Shown in pieces: positions 1 to 6,247 of a DNA stretch of 14,128 nucleotides. This DNA comes from Verrucomicrobiota bacterium. Its GTDB lineage: Bacteria; Verrucomicrobiota; Verrucomicrobiia; Chthoniobacterales; UBA10450. Each line of letters begins with the position of its first letter. Positions within the stretch are counted from its first letter, which is position 1. The stretch covers positions 1-14,128 of the forward strand of contig QHMQ01000101.1 of the NCBI GenBank assembly GCA_003217835.1, written 5' to 3'. Position numbers and translations under genes: made by a program. Under the pieces are notes generated by a model. That model was not told the origin of the DNA. It worked only from the letters and a program-made list of their open reading frames with translations, and made no database searches.

Positions 1-24
1 GGTTTGGTTAGGTTTTCGTAGGGA

Positions 25-86
25 TTATTGAATTTCTGAAAGGCTGACAAGCTTTTTTTTCACTTTTTTGAAAATATTTTGAACGG
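25..86 (+). repeat. Imperfect direct repeat, copy 1, with terminator-like hairpin
   Basis: First copy of a ~62 bp unit that recurs at 121-182 with a 96 bp period. It begins TTATTGAA and ends GAAAATATTTTGAACGG. Inside it, AAAGGCT at 39-45 can pair with AGCTTTT at 50-56 around a GACA loop (one G-U pair), followed by more T residues. This is the shape of a weak intrinsic terminator for + strand transcripts entering from the left. Confidence 0.75.
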
Positions 87-96
87 CTGAAGCCGT
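83..96. repeat. Perfect small palindrome in the spacer of the repeat
   Basis: ACGGCT (83-88) and AGCCGT (91-96) are exact inverted repeats around GA. The hairpin overlaps the end of repeat copy 1 and reaches into the spacer before copy 2. It has no T-tract of its own; its role is unknown. Confidence 0.5.
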
Positions 97-120
97 CTGT
101 TTGTCGTCACGAATTCTCGT

Positions 121-182
121 TTATTGAAAATTTAGAAAGCTGACAAGCCTTTTTTCACTTTTTTGAAAATATTTTTGAACGG
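121..182 (+). repeat. Imperfect direct repeat, copy 2
   Basis: Second copy of the unit at 25-86, again starting TTATTGAA and ending GAACGG. The hairpin here is AAAGCT (136-141) with AGCCTT (146-151) around GACA, with one A-C mismatch, and is followed by T-rich sequence. Differences between copies are single-base changes and small indels, so this is an older duplication. Confidence 0.75.
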
Positions 183-437
183 GACGACTACCCTGTTGCC
201 TTGGCGTTTCTCGCGATTGCCAGGTACTCTCGCGCCAATGCACGCGACGGAATTCGAGAAAATTCGAGTGCGTGCAAATCGCTGCCGGCGCGATTAGCCG
301 CCAGCCGAGTTCGTCATCGAGGACATCGAAGAAGTCATTCAGTCGTGCAGACGACACCGATATTTTCCAGTTAATTCTGGTTGCATGAAATTTGCTTTTG
401 TCGCATCGCTGCCGTCCGCATTCATGCGGGATTCCTG

Positions 438-1730
438 ATGAGTAATTTCGTTTTGGCGGCGGCTGCGCAGATCGAACCCAATCGGTTGATCATGCTGCCT
501 TTTGCGGCGCTCTTGGTTTCCATCGCGCTTCTGCCAATCGTCCTGAAACATCATTGGGAACGCTATTATCATCTTGTTGCGCTTTTCCTCGCAGCCATCA
601 CAACCGGGTACTATCTCTTCGGGATTCGGCAGCCGGAACGCATCCTGCACGAAGGCGGCGATTACATCCATTTCATGGCGTTGGTAGGCTCGCTCTTCGT
701 CGTCGCAGGCGGGATTCACGTACAGATTCGCGGGAAATCCACTCCATTTTTTAATTGCGTATTCCTATTTCTCGGAACAATCGCGGGCAACGTTCTCGGC
801 ACAATGGGCGCGTCGATGCTCTTTATTCGCCCATGGATTCGAGTGAACAAATATCGTTACACCGGTTTGCACACGGCGTTCTTCATCTTCCTCGTAAGCA
901 ATCTGGGAGGCGGACTAACGCCGATGGGCCCACCGCTTTTTCTTGGCTATCTCAAAGGCGTCCCATTTTGGTGGATGGTTCAGCACTGCTGGCTGGCCTG
1001 GTCCATCGCGTTGCTCAGTCTGCTTCTGACATTTTATCTCGTCGATCGACATAATTTTCGCCGCGCACCGGCGATTGTTCGTGAAGAGGAAACCGGTGTG
1101 CGCAAGATCGGTATCGACGGGCTGCGGAACATTTTCTTTCTCGCGATCATTCTCGGTGCGCTTTTCATCGAGCGCCCGCTATTTCTACGCGAAGCGGTTA
1201 TGCTCGCGGCCGCCGTTGGATCGTATTTCGCAACACCGAAAAATGTCCATGCGGCCAATGAATTTTCGTTTGCCCCGGCGAAGGAGGTCGGCTGGCTCTT
1301 TCTCGGAATTTTTCTCACGATGGTTCCGGTACTCGATTACATGCAACTCCACGCGCGCGATCTTGCCATCGATACGCCCGCGAAATTTTACTGGATCACC
1401 GGCGGCTTGTCCGCGGTGCTCGACAATGCGCCAACCTATTTGACGTTCCTGGCTAACGCCCTCGGCCGAATTGGTCTTAGTATCGAAGATCCCGCTGCCA
1501 TGCGCCAATTTCTTGGCAGCGGCAAAGCCGAGATGGAGGTCATTTCCATGGGGGCGGTTTTGTTCGGAGCCGCGACCTACATCGGCAACAGTCCCAATTT
1601 CATGATCAAGGCGATCGCCGAGCAGCACGGAATGCACACACCAAGTTTTATTGGCTTTGCGATAAAGTTTTCTCTTCCCATCCTGTTGCCGGTACTTTTG
1701 CTGGTTTACTGGGTAATTTTGCGCAGCTAG
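438..1730 (+). CDS. Putative Na+:H+ antiporter / citrate-transporter-like membrane protein
   Basis: A 430-residue polytopic inner-membrane protein with about 10-12 hydrophobic segments. It fits the ion-transporter superfamily members annotated as putative citrate transport (CitMHS_2-like) or sodium:proton antiporter. Conserved-looking membrane motifs are GTMGASMLFIRP at 121-132, NLGGGLTPMGPPL at 155-167, SAVLDNAPTYLTF at 325-337 and GNSPNFM at 383-389. The Asp-Asn-x-Pro element resembles the ion-binding motif of NhaD-type antiporters. I infer proton-coupled exchange of a cation or carboxylate; the substrate cannot be told from sequence. The ATG at 438 is preferred over an in-frame ATG at 381, because the extra 19 residues are Cys/His-rich and non-hydrophobic and neither start has a strong ribosome site. 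The gene ends 10 bp before riboflavin synthase, suggesting cotranscription. Confidence 0.85.
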   Translation: MSNFVLAAAAQIEPNRLIMLPFAALLVSIALLPIVLKHHWERYYHLVALFLAAITTGYYLFGIRQPERILHEGGDYIHFMALVGSLFVVAGGIHVQIRGKSTPFFNCVFLFLGTIAGNVLGTMGASMLFIRPWIRVNKYRYTGLHTAFFIFLVSNLGGGLTPMGPPLFLGYLKGVPFWWMVQHCWLAWSIALLSLLLTFYLVDRHNFRRAPAIVREEETGVRKIGIDGLRNIFFLAIILGALFIERPLFLREAVMLAAAVGSYFATPKNVHAANEFSFAPAKEVGWLFLGIFLTMVPVLDYMQLHARDLAIDTPAKFYWITGGLSAVLDNAPTYLTFLANALGRIGLSIEDPAAMRQFLGSGKAEMEVISMGAVLFGAATYIGNSPNFMIKAIAEQHGMHTPSFIGFAIKFSLPILLPVLLLVYWVILRS

Positions 1731-1740
1731 AAGTTGATCG

Positions 1741-2343
1741 ATGTTTACCGGTCTGATCGAAGAAGTCGGCACCGTGATGTCGATTCGCGAGAGGGAGCAC
1801 AGCAAGCAGCTGCGAATCGTCACGTCGCGGATCGCAAAAAGGATTCGGACTGGTGACAGCGTGGCCGTGAATGGATGTTGCCTGACCTTAACTGCCCATC
1901 GTGGTGATCAGCTCACGTTCAATCTCCTCGAGGAAACACTCGATCGCACAAACCTAAAGATGTTGCGGCGCGGCAGTGGCGTAAATCTAGAGCGCGCTCT
2001 CCCCGCGGACGGCCGGTTCGGTGGACATTTCGTGCAGGGCCACGTCGATTGCGCATCGCGAATCATCGCTTTTGAGCAAAGCAAGGGCGACCATCGCTTG
2101 GAAGTTGCATTACCCGCCGAGTTTGCGCGCTATGTCGCTGGCAAAGGATCGATTGCCATCGATGGCATCAGCCTGACAGTCGCTGATGTTTCGCCGCAAA
2201 GTTTCACGGTCTGGATCATCCCCCATACGAAACGTCATACCAACCTTGCCCGTGCCGAAGCTGGCGGATTGGTAAACCTCGAGTTCGACATTCTTGCCAA
2301 GTATGTTGAGAGGATGCTTTCGCGTCACGCACCGCAGGGATAA
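1741..2343 (+). CDS. ribE: Riboflavin synthase, alpha subunit
   Basis: Catalyses the dismutation of two 6,7-dimethyl-8-ribityllumazine molecules to riboflavin, the last step of flavin synthesis, in the cytosol. At 200 residues the length is typical. Two homologous lumazine-binding halves are visible. The N-terminal half opens with MFTGLIEEVG and carries VNGCCLTLT at 43-51. The C-terminal half begins near residue 95 with GGHFVQGHVD (94-103) and carries SIAIDGISLTV at 137-147, IIPHT at 159-163 and NLEFDILAKYVER at 179-191. The start at 1741 is fixed by the family's invariant MFTG N-terminus. The upstream neighbour is the antiporter gene, 10 bp away. No FMN riboswitch is seen, and no other rib gene is in the window, so the pathway is dispersed. 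The family name may also be written ribC. Confidence 0.97.
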   Translation: MFTGLIEEVGTVMSIREREHSKQLRIVTSRIAKRIRTGDSVAVNGCCLTLTAHRGDQLTFNLLEETLDRTNLKMLRRGSGVNLERALPADGRFGGHFVQGHVDCASRIIAFEQSKGDHRLEVALPAEFARYVAGKGSIAIDGISLTVADVSPQSFTVWIIPHTKRHTNLARAEAGGLVNLEFDILAKYVERMLSRHAPQG

Positions 2344-2371
2344 AGCAGCAGCCATTCCGCCCGCCTCTTAT

Positions 2372-2379
2372 TATATTAG
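2372..2379 (+). promoter_or_regulatory. Possible -10 element upstream of aroD
   Basis: TATATTAG lies about 45 bases before the preferred aroD ATG, in the short ribE-aroD gap. The same octamer occurs 10 bases before the Lon-domain gene (3177-3184). It resembles a sigma-70 -10 hexamer (TATATT), but no good -35 box sits 16-18 bases upstream, so the call is weak. Confidence 0.25.
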
Positions 2380-2423
2380 TGTTCACGTTTCGCTTTGCAC
2401 GGCGGCGCCCACAAATCTCAGAA

Positions 2424-3113
2424 ATGACAGCCCGTAAACCGGTCAAGAAACTCCGGCCACTCCCTCGTCTTGTTGGCGTAATCCACTCACGCGCGGACTT
2501 GGATTCCGCCATTCGACTGCGGAAACCGCCAGATTTATTCGAACTGCGATTGGACCAACTCGCTGGAGATCTTGATGCGGTAGAAAATAAGGCGTCGAAA
2601 TTACGCACACCACTCATCATTACCGCGCGGCATCCGCAAGAGGGCGGCGCAAACAAATTGTCGATCCGGCATCGGCGCGATCTGCTTTCTCGTTTTCTGC
2701 ATCGGGCCCGCTATGTCGATGTTGAGCTGCGCTCGGCGTCCGCCCTTCGATCGATACTCAAACTGGCAGGCATCAAAAACGTCCGGCGCATCATTTCATA
2801 TCATAATCTGAAATCCACGCCGCACTCGCGGACGTTGCAGACTAAAGCGCGCGCTGCGAAATCATGGGGCGCAGATATTTTCAAGGTTGCCACCCGCACG
2901 GACACGCCGGCCCAGCTCGCGCGACTGCTTGACTTCATGACAAAGAAAGACGTCGACCTTACTGTCAGTGTCATGGGAATCGGAAAACTTGGCGCAATCT
3001 CTCGCGTTCTTCTCGCACATTGCGGCTCGGGGCTTATCTATGCGTCGCTTGGCAAGAACCACGTCGAAGGTCAAATGTCGCTCGAACAACTTCGCGCCTT
3101 CGGAATTGGTTGA
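2424..3113 (+). CDS. aroD: 3-dehydroquinate dehydratase, type I
   Basis: Third step of the shikimate pathway: dehydrates 3-dehydroquinate to 3-dehydroshikimate through a Schiff base. The product is 229 residues from the ATG at 2424; an in-frame GTG at 2379 would add 15 Arg-rich residues and overlaps the TATATTAG element, so the ATG is preferred. In numbering from the ATG, visible type I motifs are FELRLDQ (39-45), TARHPQEGG (67-75), SYHN with the general-base His near 127, ADIFKVATR with the Schiff-base Lys near 154, VMGIGKLGAISR (183-194) and EGQ near 215-217. This is the class I alpha/beta-barrel enzyme, not the small AroQ type. It lies 80 bp from ribE's end and 80 bp before the next gene. 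No other aro gene is present. Confidence 0.93.
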   Translation: MTARKPVKKLRPLPRLVGVIHSRADLDSAIRLRKPPDLFELRLDQLAGDLDAVENKASKLRTPLIITARHPQEGGANKLSIRHRRDLLSRFLHRARYVDVELRSASALRSILKLAGIKNVRRIISYHNLKSTPHSRTLQTKARAAKSWGADIFKVATRTDTPAQLARLLDFMTKKDVDLTVSVMGIGKLGAISRVLLAHCGSGLIYASLGKNHVEGQMSLEQLRAFGIG

Positions 3114-3176
3114 GGTTCGATCACGACTATTTTGAAAGTGTGCCGACTGCTTGCTCTTCCCGCGGCACGCATATTT

Positions 3177-3184
3177 TATATTAG
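3177..3184 (+). promoter_or_regulatory. Possible -10 element before the Lon-domain gene
   Basis: A second TATATTAG octamer, in the 80 bp gap between aroD and the Lon-domain gene. TTGCTC at 3151-3156 could be a poor -35 box, but the spacing to TATATT is 20 bases. It is recorded because the octamer recurs before two consecutive genes; the element also sits close enough to the ATG at 3194 that a very short leader would result. Confidence 0.25.
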
Positions 3185-3193
3185 GCTAAGCAC

Positions 3194-3826
3194 ATGGATG
3201 AATCTGTAATTTTGCCTGAGCAAGTGCCAGTTATGCCGTTGCCTGGCGCCTTACTTTTTCCACACGCGCTGCTTCCACTTTACATTTTCGAGTTACGCTA
3301 CCGCCAGATGCTGAAACACGCGCTCAGTCATCACCGCATGTTTTGCGTGGCGTTGATTAAACCGCACTGCGCAGAATGGCAGTCGTCCGCGGATTTCTTT
3401 CACACTGTCGGTGTCGGCCTCATCCGCGCCTGCGTTTCACGCGGCGACGGCACTTCGAATCTAATTCTACAAGGATTGGAGCGCGTCCAACTCACGGACT
3501 TTGAGAAGGAGGCCCCTTTCCCGATCGCGACGATTGAGCCACTTGAATCCGACTCCTCTCCTTCGATCGAAACCGAGGCGCTCGCCACAAAGGTCTTGGA
3601 GCTTTATTCGAACCTGAAAGGAGACGGGCGACGACAACTTCCTTCAAAAGTAGATCGCTACCTCTCCGATTTGAGTGATCCAGAAATGCTCGCCGATCTG
3701 GTCGCCTCAACTTTCGTGAGCGATGCCCTCCGCCGCCAACGCGTTCTCGAGGAGCTTTCCGTAAATCAGCGGCTGCGGCTCGTGATCCAATATTTACGGG
3801 AAGAAAGCGGCAGCGCGGCCGCGTGA
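3194..3826 (+). CDS. LON peptidase substrate-binding domain protein
   Basis: A 210-residue stand-alone version of the N-terminal substrate-binding domain of Lon protease, without the AAA+ ATPase or the Ser/Lys protease domain. The diagnostic start of the domain is visible at residues 12-36: VPVMPLPGALLFPHALLPL, then YIFELRYRQM. The beta-rich part includes TVGVGLIRACVSRGDGTSNL and LQGLERVQL near residues 71-99. The C-terminal half is helical (LSDLSDPEMLADLVAS, then ALRRQRVLEELSVNQRLR). Proteins of this type are common in bacteria, and their role is unproven; binding or handing over misfolded protein is the usual guess. Length fits the family (about 190-230 residues). It ends 2 bp before the palindromic element at 3829 and converges with the dGTPase gene. 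Confidence 0.9.
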   Translation: MDESVILPEQVPVMPLPGALLFPHALLPLYIFELRYRQMLKHALSHHRMFCVALIKPHCAEWQSSADFFHTVGVGLIRACVSRGDGTSNLILQGLERVQLTDFEKEAPFPIATIEPLESDSSPSIETEALATKVLELYSNLKGDGRRQLPSKVDRYLSDLSDPEMLADLVASTFVSDALRRQRVLEELSVNQRLRLVIQYLREESGSAAA

Positions 3827-3828
3827 CG

Positions 3829-3876
3829 CTGTGGCCGGCACCCCTGCAGCCGCTTGGGAAAGCGAAGCAGCTACAG
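3829..3876. repeat. REP-like palindromic element A, convergent junction
   Basis: A 48 bp element bounded by CTGTGG (3829-3834) and CTACAG (3871-3876). CTGCAGC (3844-3850) can pair with GCTACAG (3870-3876, one mismatch), and CGCTT (3851-3855) pairs perfectly with AAGCG (3860-3864) around GGGA, with AAGCA bulged. It shares its end hexamers and the inner words TGCAGCCG and CGGCAC with the element at 7124-7173. It begins 2 bp after the Lon-domain gene's stop and contains the last two codons (CTG TAG) of the dGTPase gene. No T-tract follows, so a role as an intrinsic terminator is uncertain. Confidence 0.6.
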
Positions 3877-5043
3877 GGCGGTTATCCGCGCGTATTCCTC
3901 CATCAGATATCGATCGGTCATTCCCGCTACGTAATCACAGACCGTTCGGTGCAGCCCTTCCGCTTCGATCCTTTTTGCTGCCGTTTCGCCAAGGCGGTCT
4001 GGATCGACAACGTAGGTTTCGAAAACTTTCCTCAGCATCTCACATGCTCGCCGGTTCACCTCCGCCACACGGGGATGGTAATAAACATTCTGATATAAAA
4101 AGCGGCGCAACTCGCGGTTGGCTGCCAATAAATCATCGCTGTAGCGAATTAGCGGTGATTGTTGCTTGCGCACTTCATCTGCGCTTTGCACTCCAACATC
4201 AACAATCGATTGCGCACTTGTGGTGACGACGTCATGGACCTCCACGTCGATAATGTCGCGAATAATAAGTTTGTGAAGTTCGGGTTCGCGGGCCTCGGGA
4301 TAGCGCCTGAGCACCGCGCGATGGCTTCGTTGCCACACCGCATCTTCTTCCAGTTGCGGTCCGCTCAAGATCTCAAAGTCCAGCGCATCATCAAGATCGT
4401 GACTATAATAAGTAATCTCGTCTGCCAGGTTTGCGATCTGCGCCTCTAGTGATGGACAACGATACTTCTCTTCTTCTGGGGTGGGCGGATCATAGAAGGC
4501 CTGGCGCTTTCGCAAACCTTCACGCACTTCGAACGTCAAGTTCAGCCCATCAAAGTTCGGATACGCGTTTTCGAGGAGCTCCACGACGCGCAAGCTTTGT
4601 CTGTTATGTTCGAACCCCCCATGCTCCCGCATACATTCCGCCAGCATTTCTTCGCCAGAATGTCCGAAGGGCGAATGCCCGAGATCGTGGGCGAGAGCGA
4701 TTGTTTCCGCCAGATCTTCGTTCAGCGATAACGACCGCGCAATTGTCCGGCTGATCGACGCCACTTCAATCGAATGCGTCAAGCGCGTGCGCAAATGGTC
4801 GCCGGTCCCGTTCAGGAAAACCTGGGTCTTGTATTCCAGTCGGCGGAAGGCACGGGAGTGAATGATCCGTGCTCGATCACGCTGAAATTCTGTGCGGTAT
4901 GCGTGACTGGACTCCCGATATTTTCGGCCACGCGAATCGCCAGATTTTTGCGCGAACGGGGCGAGCACGCGTCGCTCATCGGCCTCCATTTGCTCACGAA
5001 GTTTCCAGCCGCCGCGCGAAATCGCAGCCGGTGCGGATCCCAT
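3871..5043 (-). CDS. dgt: dGTPase-family HD-domain triphosphohydrolase (type 2)
   Basis: Hydrolyses dGTP, or other dNTPs in this subgroup, to the deoxynucleoside and triphosphate, so tuning dNTP pools in the cytosol. Numbered from the ATG at 5043 (390 residues), the family N-terminal signature RDRARIIHSRAFRRLEYKTQVF is at 55-76. The metal-binding HD residues are His90 (LTHSIEV), His119-Asp120 (ALAHDLGHSPFGH) and Asp208 (NLADEITYYSHDLDDAL). The length matches the shorter 'dGTPase-like protein' type rather than the ~500-residue E. coli enzyme. An in-frame TTG at 5097 would overlap the upstream gene by 41 bp and adds an unlikely Gln/Thr-rich tail, so the ATG is preferred, although its ribosome site (GTGAG) is too close. 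The stop codon is furnished by palindromic element A. It is probably cotranscribed with the small membrane gene 13 bp upstream. Confidence 0.93.
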   Translation of the reverse strand: MGSAPAAISRGGWKLREQMEADERRVLAPFAQKSGDSRGRKYRESSHAYRTEFQRDRARIIHSRAFRRLEYKTQVFLNGTGDHLRTRLTHSIEVASISRTIARSLSLNEDLAETIALAHDLGHSPFGHSGEEMLAECMREHGGFEHNRQSLRVVELLENAYPNFDGLNLTFEVREGLRKRQAFYDPPTPEEEKYRCPSLEAQIANLADEITYYSHDLDDALDFEILSGPQLEEDAVWQRSHRAVLRRYPEAREPELHKLIIRDIIDVEVHDVVTTSAQSIVDVGVQSADEVRKQQSPLIRYSDDLLAANRELRRFLYQNVYYHPRVAEVNRRACEMLRKVFETYVVDPDRLGETAAKRIEAEGLHRTVCDYVAGMTDRYLMEEYARITAL

Positions 5044-5056
5044 GCTCACATTGGAA

Positions 5057-5422
5057 TTATTCGTTGTCTTCTGCGTTTGGCGAGTCTGGAGTTTCAATTT
5101 GGGAAAGCTTTTCGCGCAAGGTTCTTTGCGCTTTCCGCGCCTCTATTCTCAGCATTAGCAAATCGAAAACCGACAGTAAAAGCGCCGTCAGCGTAAGCCA
5201 CGCGCACGCCAGCCAAAATGCAATGAACAGGCCGGGATGGTCGCGTGGATTCAACGCTGACCGCAAAAATGTCGATCCAGAGAATAAAAGCACGAGCGCA
5301 ATGAGGAGTATAGCGAACATTGTCTTGCGCCGCGTGCTTTGATCGCCAATCAGGCCGCGCGTCGCGTGAATAACAAAAAAAGTCGTGCGCAAAATTTTTT
5401 TGTCGGCCGAATTGTTCGACAC
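5057..5422 (-). CDS. Small two-helix membrane protein, unknown function
   Basis: A 121-residue protein not recognised as a named family. It has two strong hydrophobic segments, about residues 35-50 (MFAILLIALVLLFSG) and 67-92 (LFIAFWLACAWLTLTALLLSVFDLLML). A short polar loop lies between them, and a charged helical tail (RIEARKAQRTLREKLSQIE) may form a coiled coil. The likely topology is a hairpin with both ends in the cytoplasm. The start used is GTG at 5422; a shorter start at the ATG at 5320 (residue 35) would still include both segments. It ends 13 bp before the dGTPase ATG on the same strand, so the two are probably one operon. Its reality rests on the clean two-helix pattern and tight spacing. 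Confidence 0.65.
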   Translation of the reverse strand: MSNNSADKKILRTTFFVIHATRGLIGDQSTRRKTMFAILLIALVLLFSGSTFLRSALNPRDHPGLFIAFWLACAWLTLTALLLSVFDLLMLRIEARKAQRTLREKLSQIETPDSPNAEDNE

Positions 5423-5662
5423 GATTCTTGTCGATCTTACAGTCCCGAAGTTTCAAATCAAACATATCAATGAAGGGCTGCGAAAAGTCAGGTTACTCCC
5501 GATCGTCTAACGGAACTTGGTTTCGCCTATGGGCCAGAACCGTCGCCTTTAGTCCTCACGACCAAGCAGTAAGACAGATTGATCGACTCGCCTCCCGCTG
5601 GCTCCATTGTCGATCGTAAAGTCAGACGAATCGACTTTTCATTAACAAATCGAGCTGCTTTC
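5423..5662. other. Divergent intergenic region
   Basis: 240 bp between the small membrane gene (-) and the DUF1232 gene (+), so it should hold promoters in both directions. I see no good -35/-10 pair, riboswitch or RNA gene. The motif TCGATC recurs several times (in the 5430s and around 5582 and 5609), but it is too short and common to call an operator. Confidence 0.4.
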
Positions 5663-6154
5663 ATGGCGAGTGGCATGAGAAAGTCGAAAACGAAATCGCG
5701 CAAACCAGGAAAAACGCGATCAGCTCCAAAGAAGATGGAGAAGCGTCGTGTTCCCTACCAGAAAGCTGCTATTCGAAGTAGAGCGTTCGCCAAAGCGATA
5801 ATCGACGCAAAATCGTATGCGATTGACCCAGTGCGGTTGCGTTCGCTTTTCGATGAAGCGGCTGCCAAAGCGGCGTCGATCCCGAGGCAGCCCTTTAAAG
5901 AAAACTGGGCTTACGTTCAAGCCATGCTGCGGTTGATCCGCGCGTATTATCGCGGCGAGTACCGCATGGTTCCGCAAGACGCGTTACTCTCCATCATTGC
6001 GGCGATCAGCTATTTGGTTGACCCGTTCGATTTGATTCCTGATGAGATCCCGTTCCTTGGCTTTGTGGATGATGCGACCGTTATCGCGTTGGCGGTCGGC
6101 AAAACCAGGCAAAGCCTCGATGATTTCATGACGTGGGAAACCGCAGGTTCGTAG
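5663..6154 (+). CDS. YkvA-like DUF1232 protein
   Basis: A 163-residue protein with a very basic, low-complexity N-terminus (Lys/Arg-rich to about residue 40) and a C-terminal DUF1232 domain at about 95-150. The hallmark DPFDLIPDEIPFLGFVDD is at 120-137, followed by ATVIALAV. The family is small, membrane-associated through two short hydrophobic stretches, widespread in bacteria and of unknown function. The frame is open back to a TTG at 5579, but the ATG at 5663 or 5675 is far more likely; 5663 has a weak GAG-type ribosome site about 8 bases upstream. It converges with the E2 gene 93 bp away, with a palindrome in the gap. The basic N-terminus may be an unstructured extension that binds nucleic acid or lipid head groups (inference). 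Confidence 0.85.
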   Translation: MASGMRKSKTKSRKPGKTRSAPKKMEKRRVPYQKAAIRSRAFAKAIIDAKSYAIDPVRLRSLFDEAAAKAASIPRQPFKENWAYVQAMLRLIRAYYRGEYRMVPQDALLSIIAAISYLVDPFDLIPDEIPFLGFVDDATVIALAVGKTRQSLDDFMTWETAGS

Positions 6155-6199
6155 CGCCTCGTATTCCTCAGCCGATCACGTCACACAATCTTCCAGCCT

Positions 6200-6240
6200 G
6201 TTAGCTCGCGTGGGCAGCTTGTCCACACAAGATCGCTAAC
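6200..6240. repeat. Two-tier palindrome at the DUF1232/E2 convergent junction
   Basis: GTTAGC (6200-6205) is the exact inverted repeat of GCTAAC (6235-6240). Inside it, GTGGGC (6210-6215) pairs with GTCCAC (6221-6226) around a 5-base loop (one G-U pair). The whole lies in the 93 bp gap between two converging genes and may work as a bidirectional terminator. It lacks a T-tract on either side, so it may instead be another short interspersed palindrome. Confidence 0.5.
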
Positions 6241-6247
6241 GCTCCCT

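Larger units (their letters stand above)
1..437. other. AT-rich intergenic leader with duplicated unit
   Basis: No convincing gene is seen in this stretch. The first 182 bases are much richer in A and T than the rest of the window and hold two copies of a terminator-like unit (listed separately). Positions 183-380 are of normal composition. A - strand reading frame (GTG at 357 to a stop at 121, 78 codons) has a GGAA stretch about 8 bases upstream of its GTG, but its C-terminal third is translated repeat sequence, and I do not recognise the protein. It may be a gene remnant or chance. The region probably carries the terminator of a gene left of the window and the promoter of the antiporter gene, but no clear -35/-10 pair stands out. 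Confidence 0.6.

Noticed and set aside
121..357. 78-codon - strand frame in the leader region
   Set aside because: The last third is translated repeat, and no family is recognised. It has a possible ribosome site, so it is mentioned under the leader region but not called as a gene.
5428..5619. 63-codon + strand frame in the divergent gap
   Set aside because: Low-complexity Ser/Arg composition, no ribosome site and no recognisable motif.
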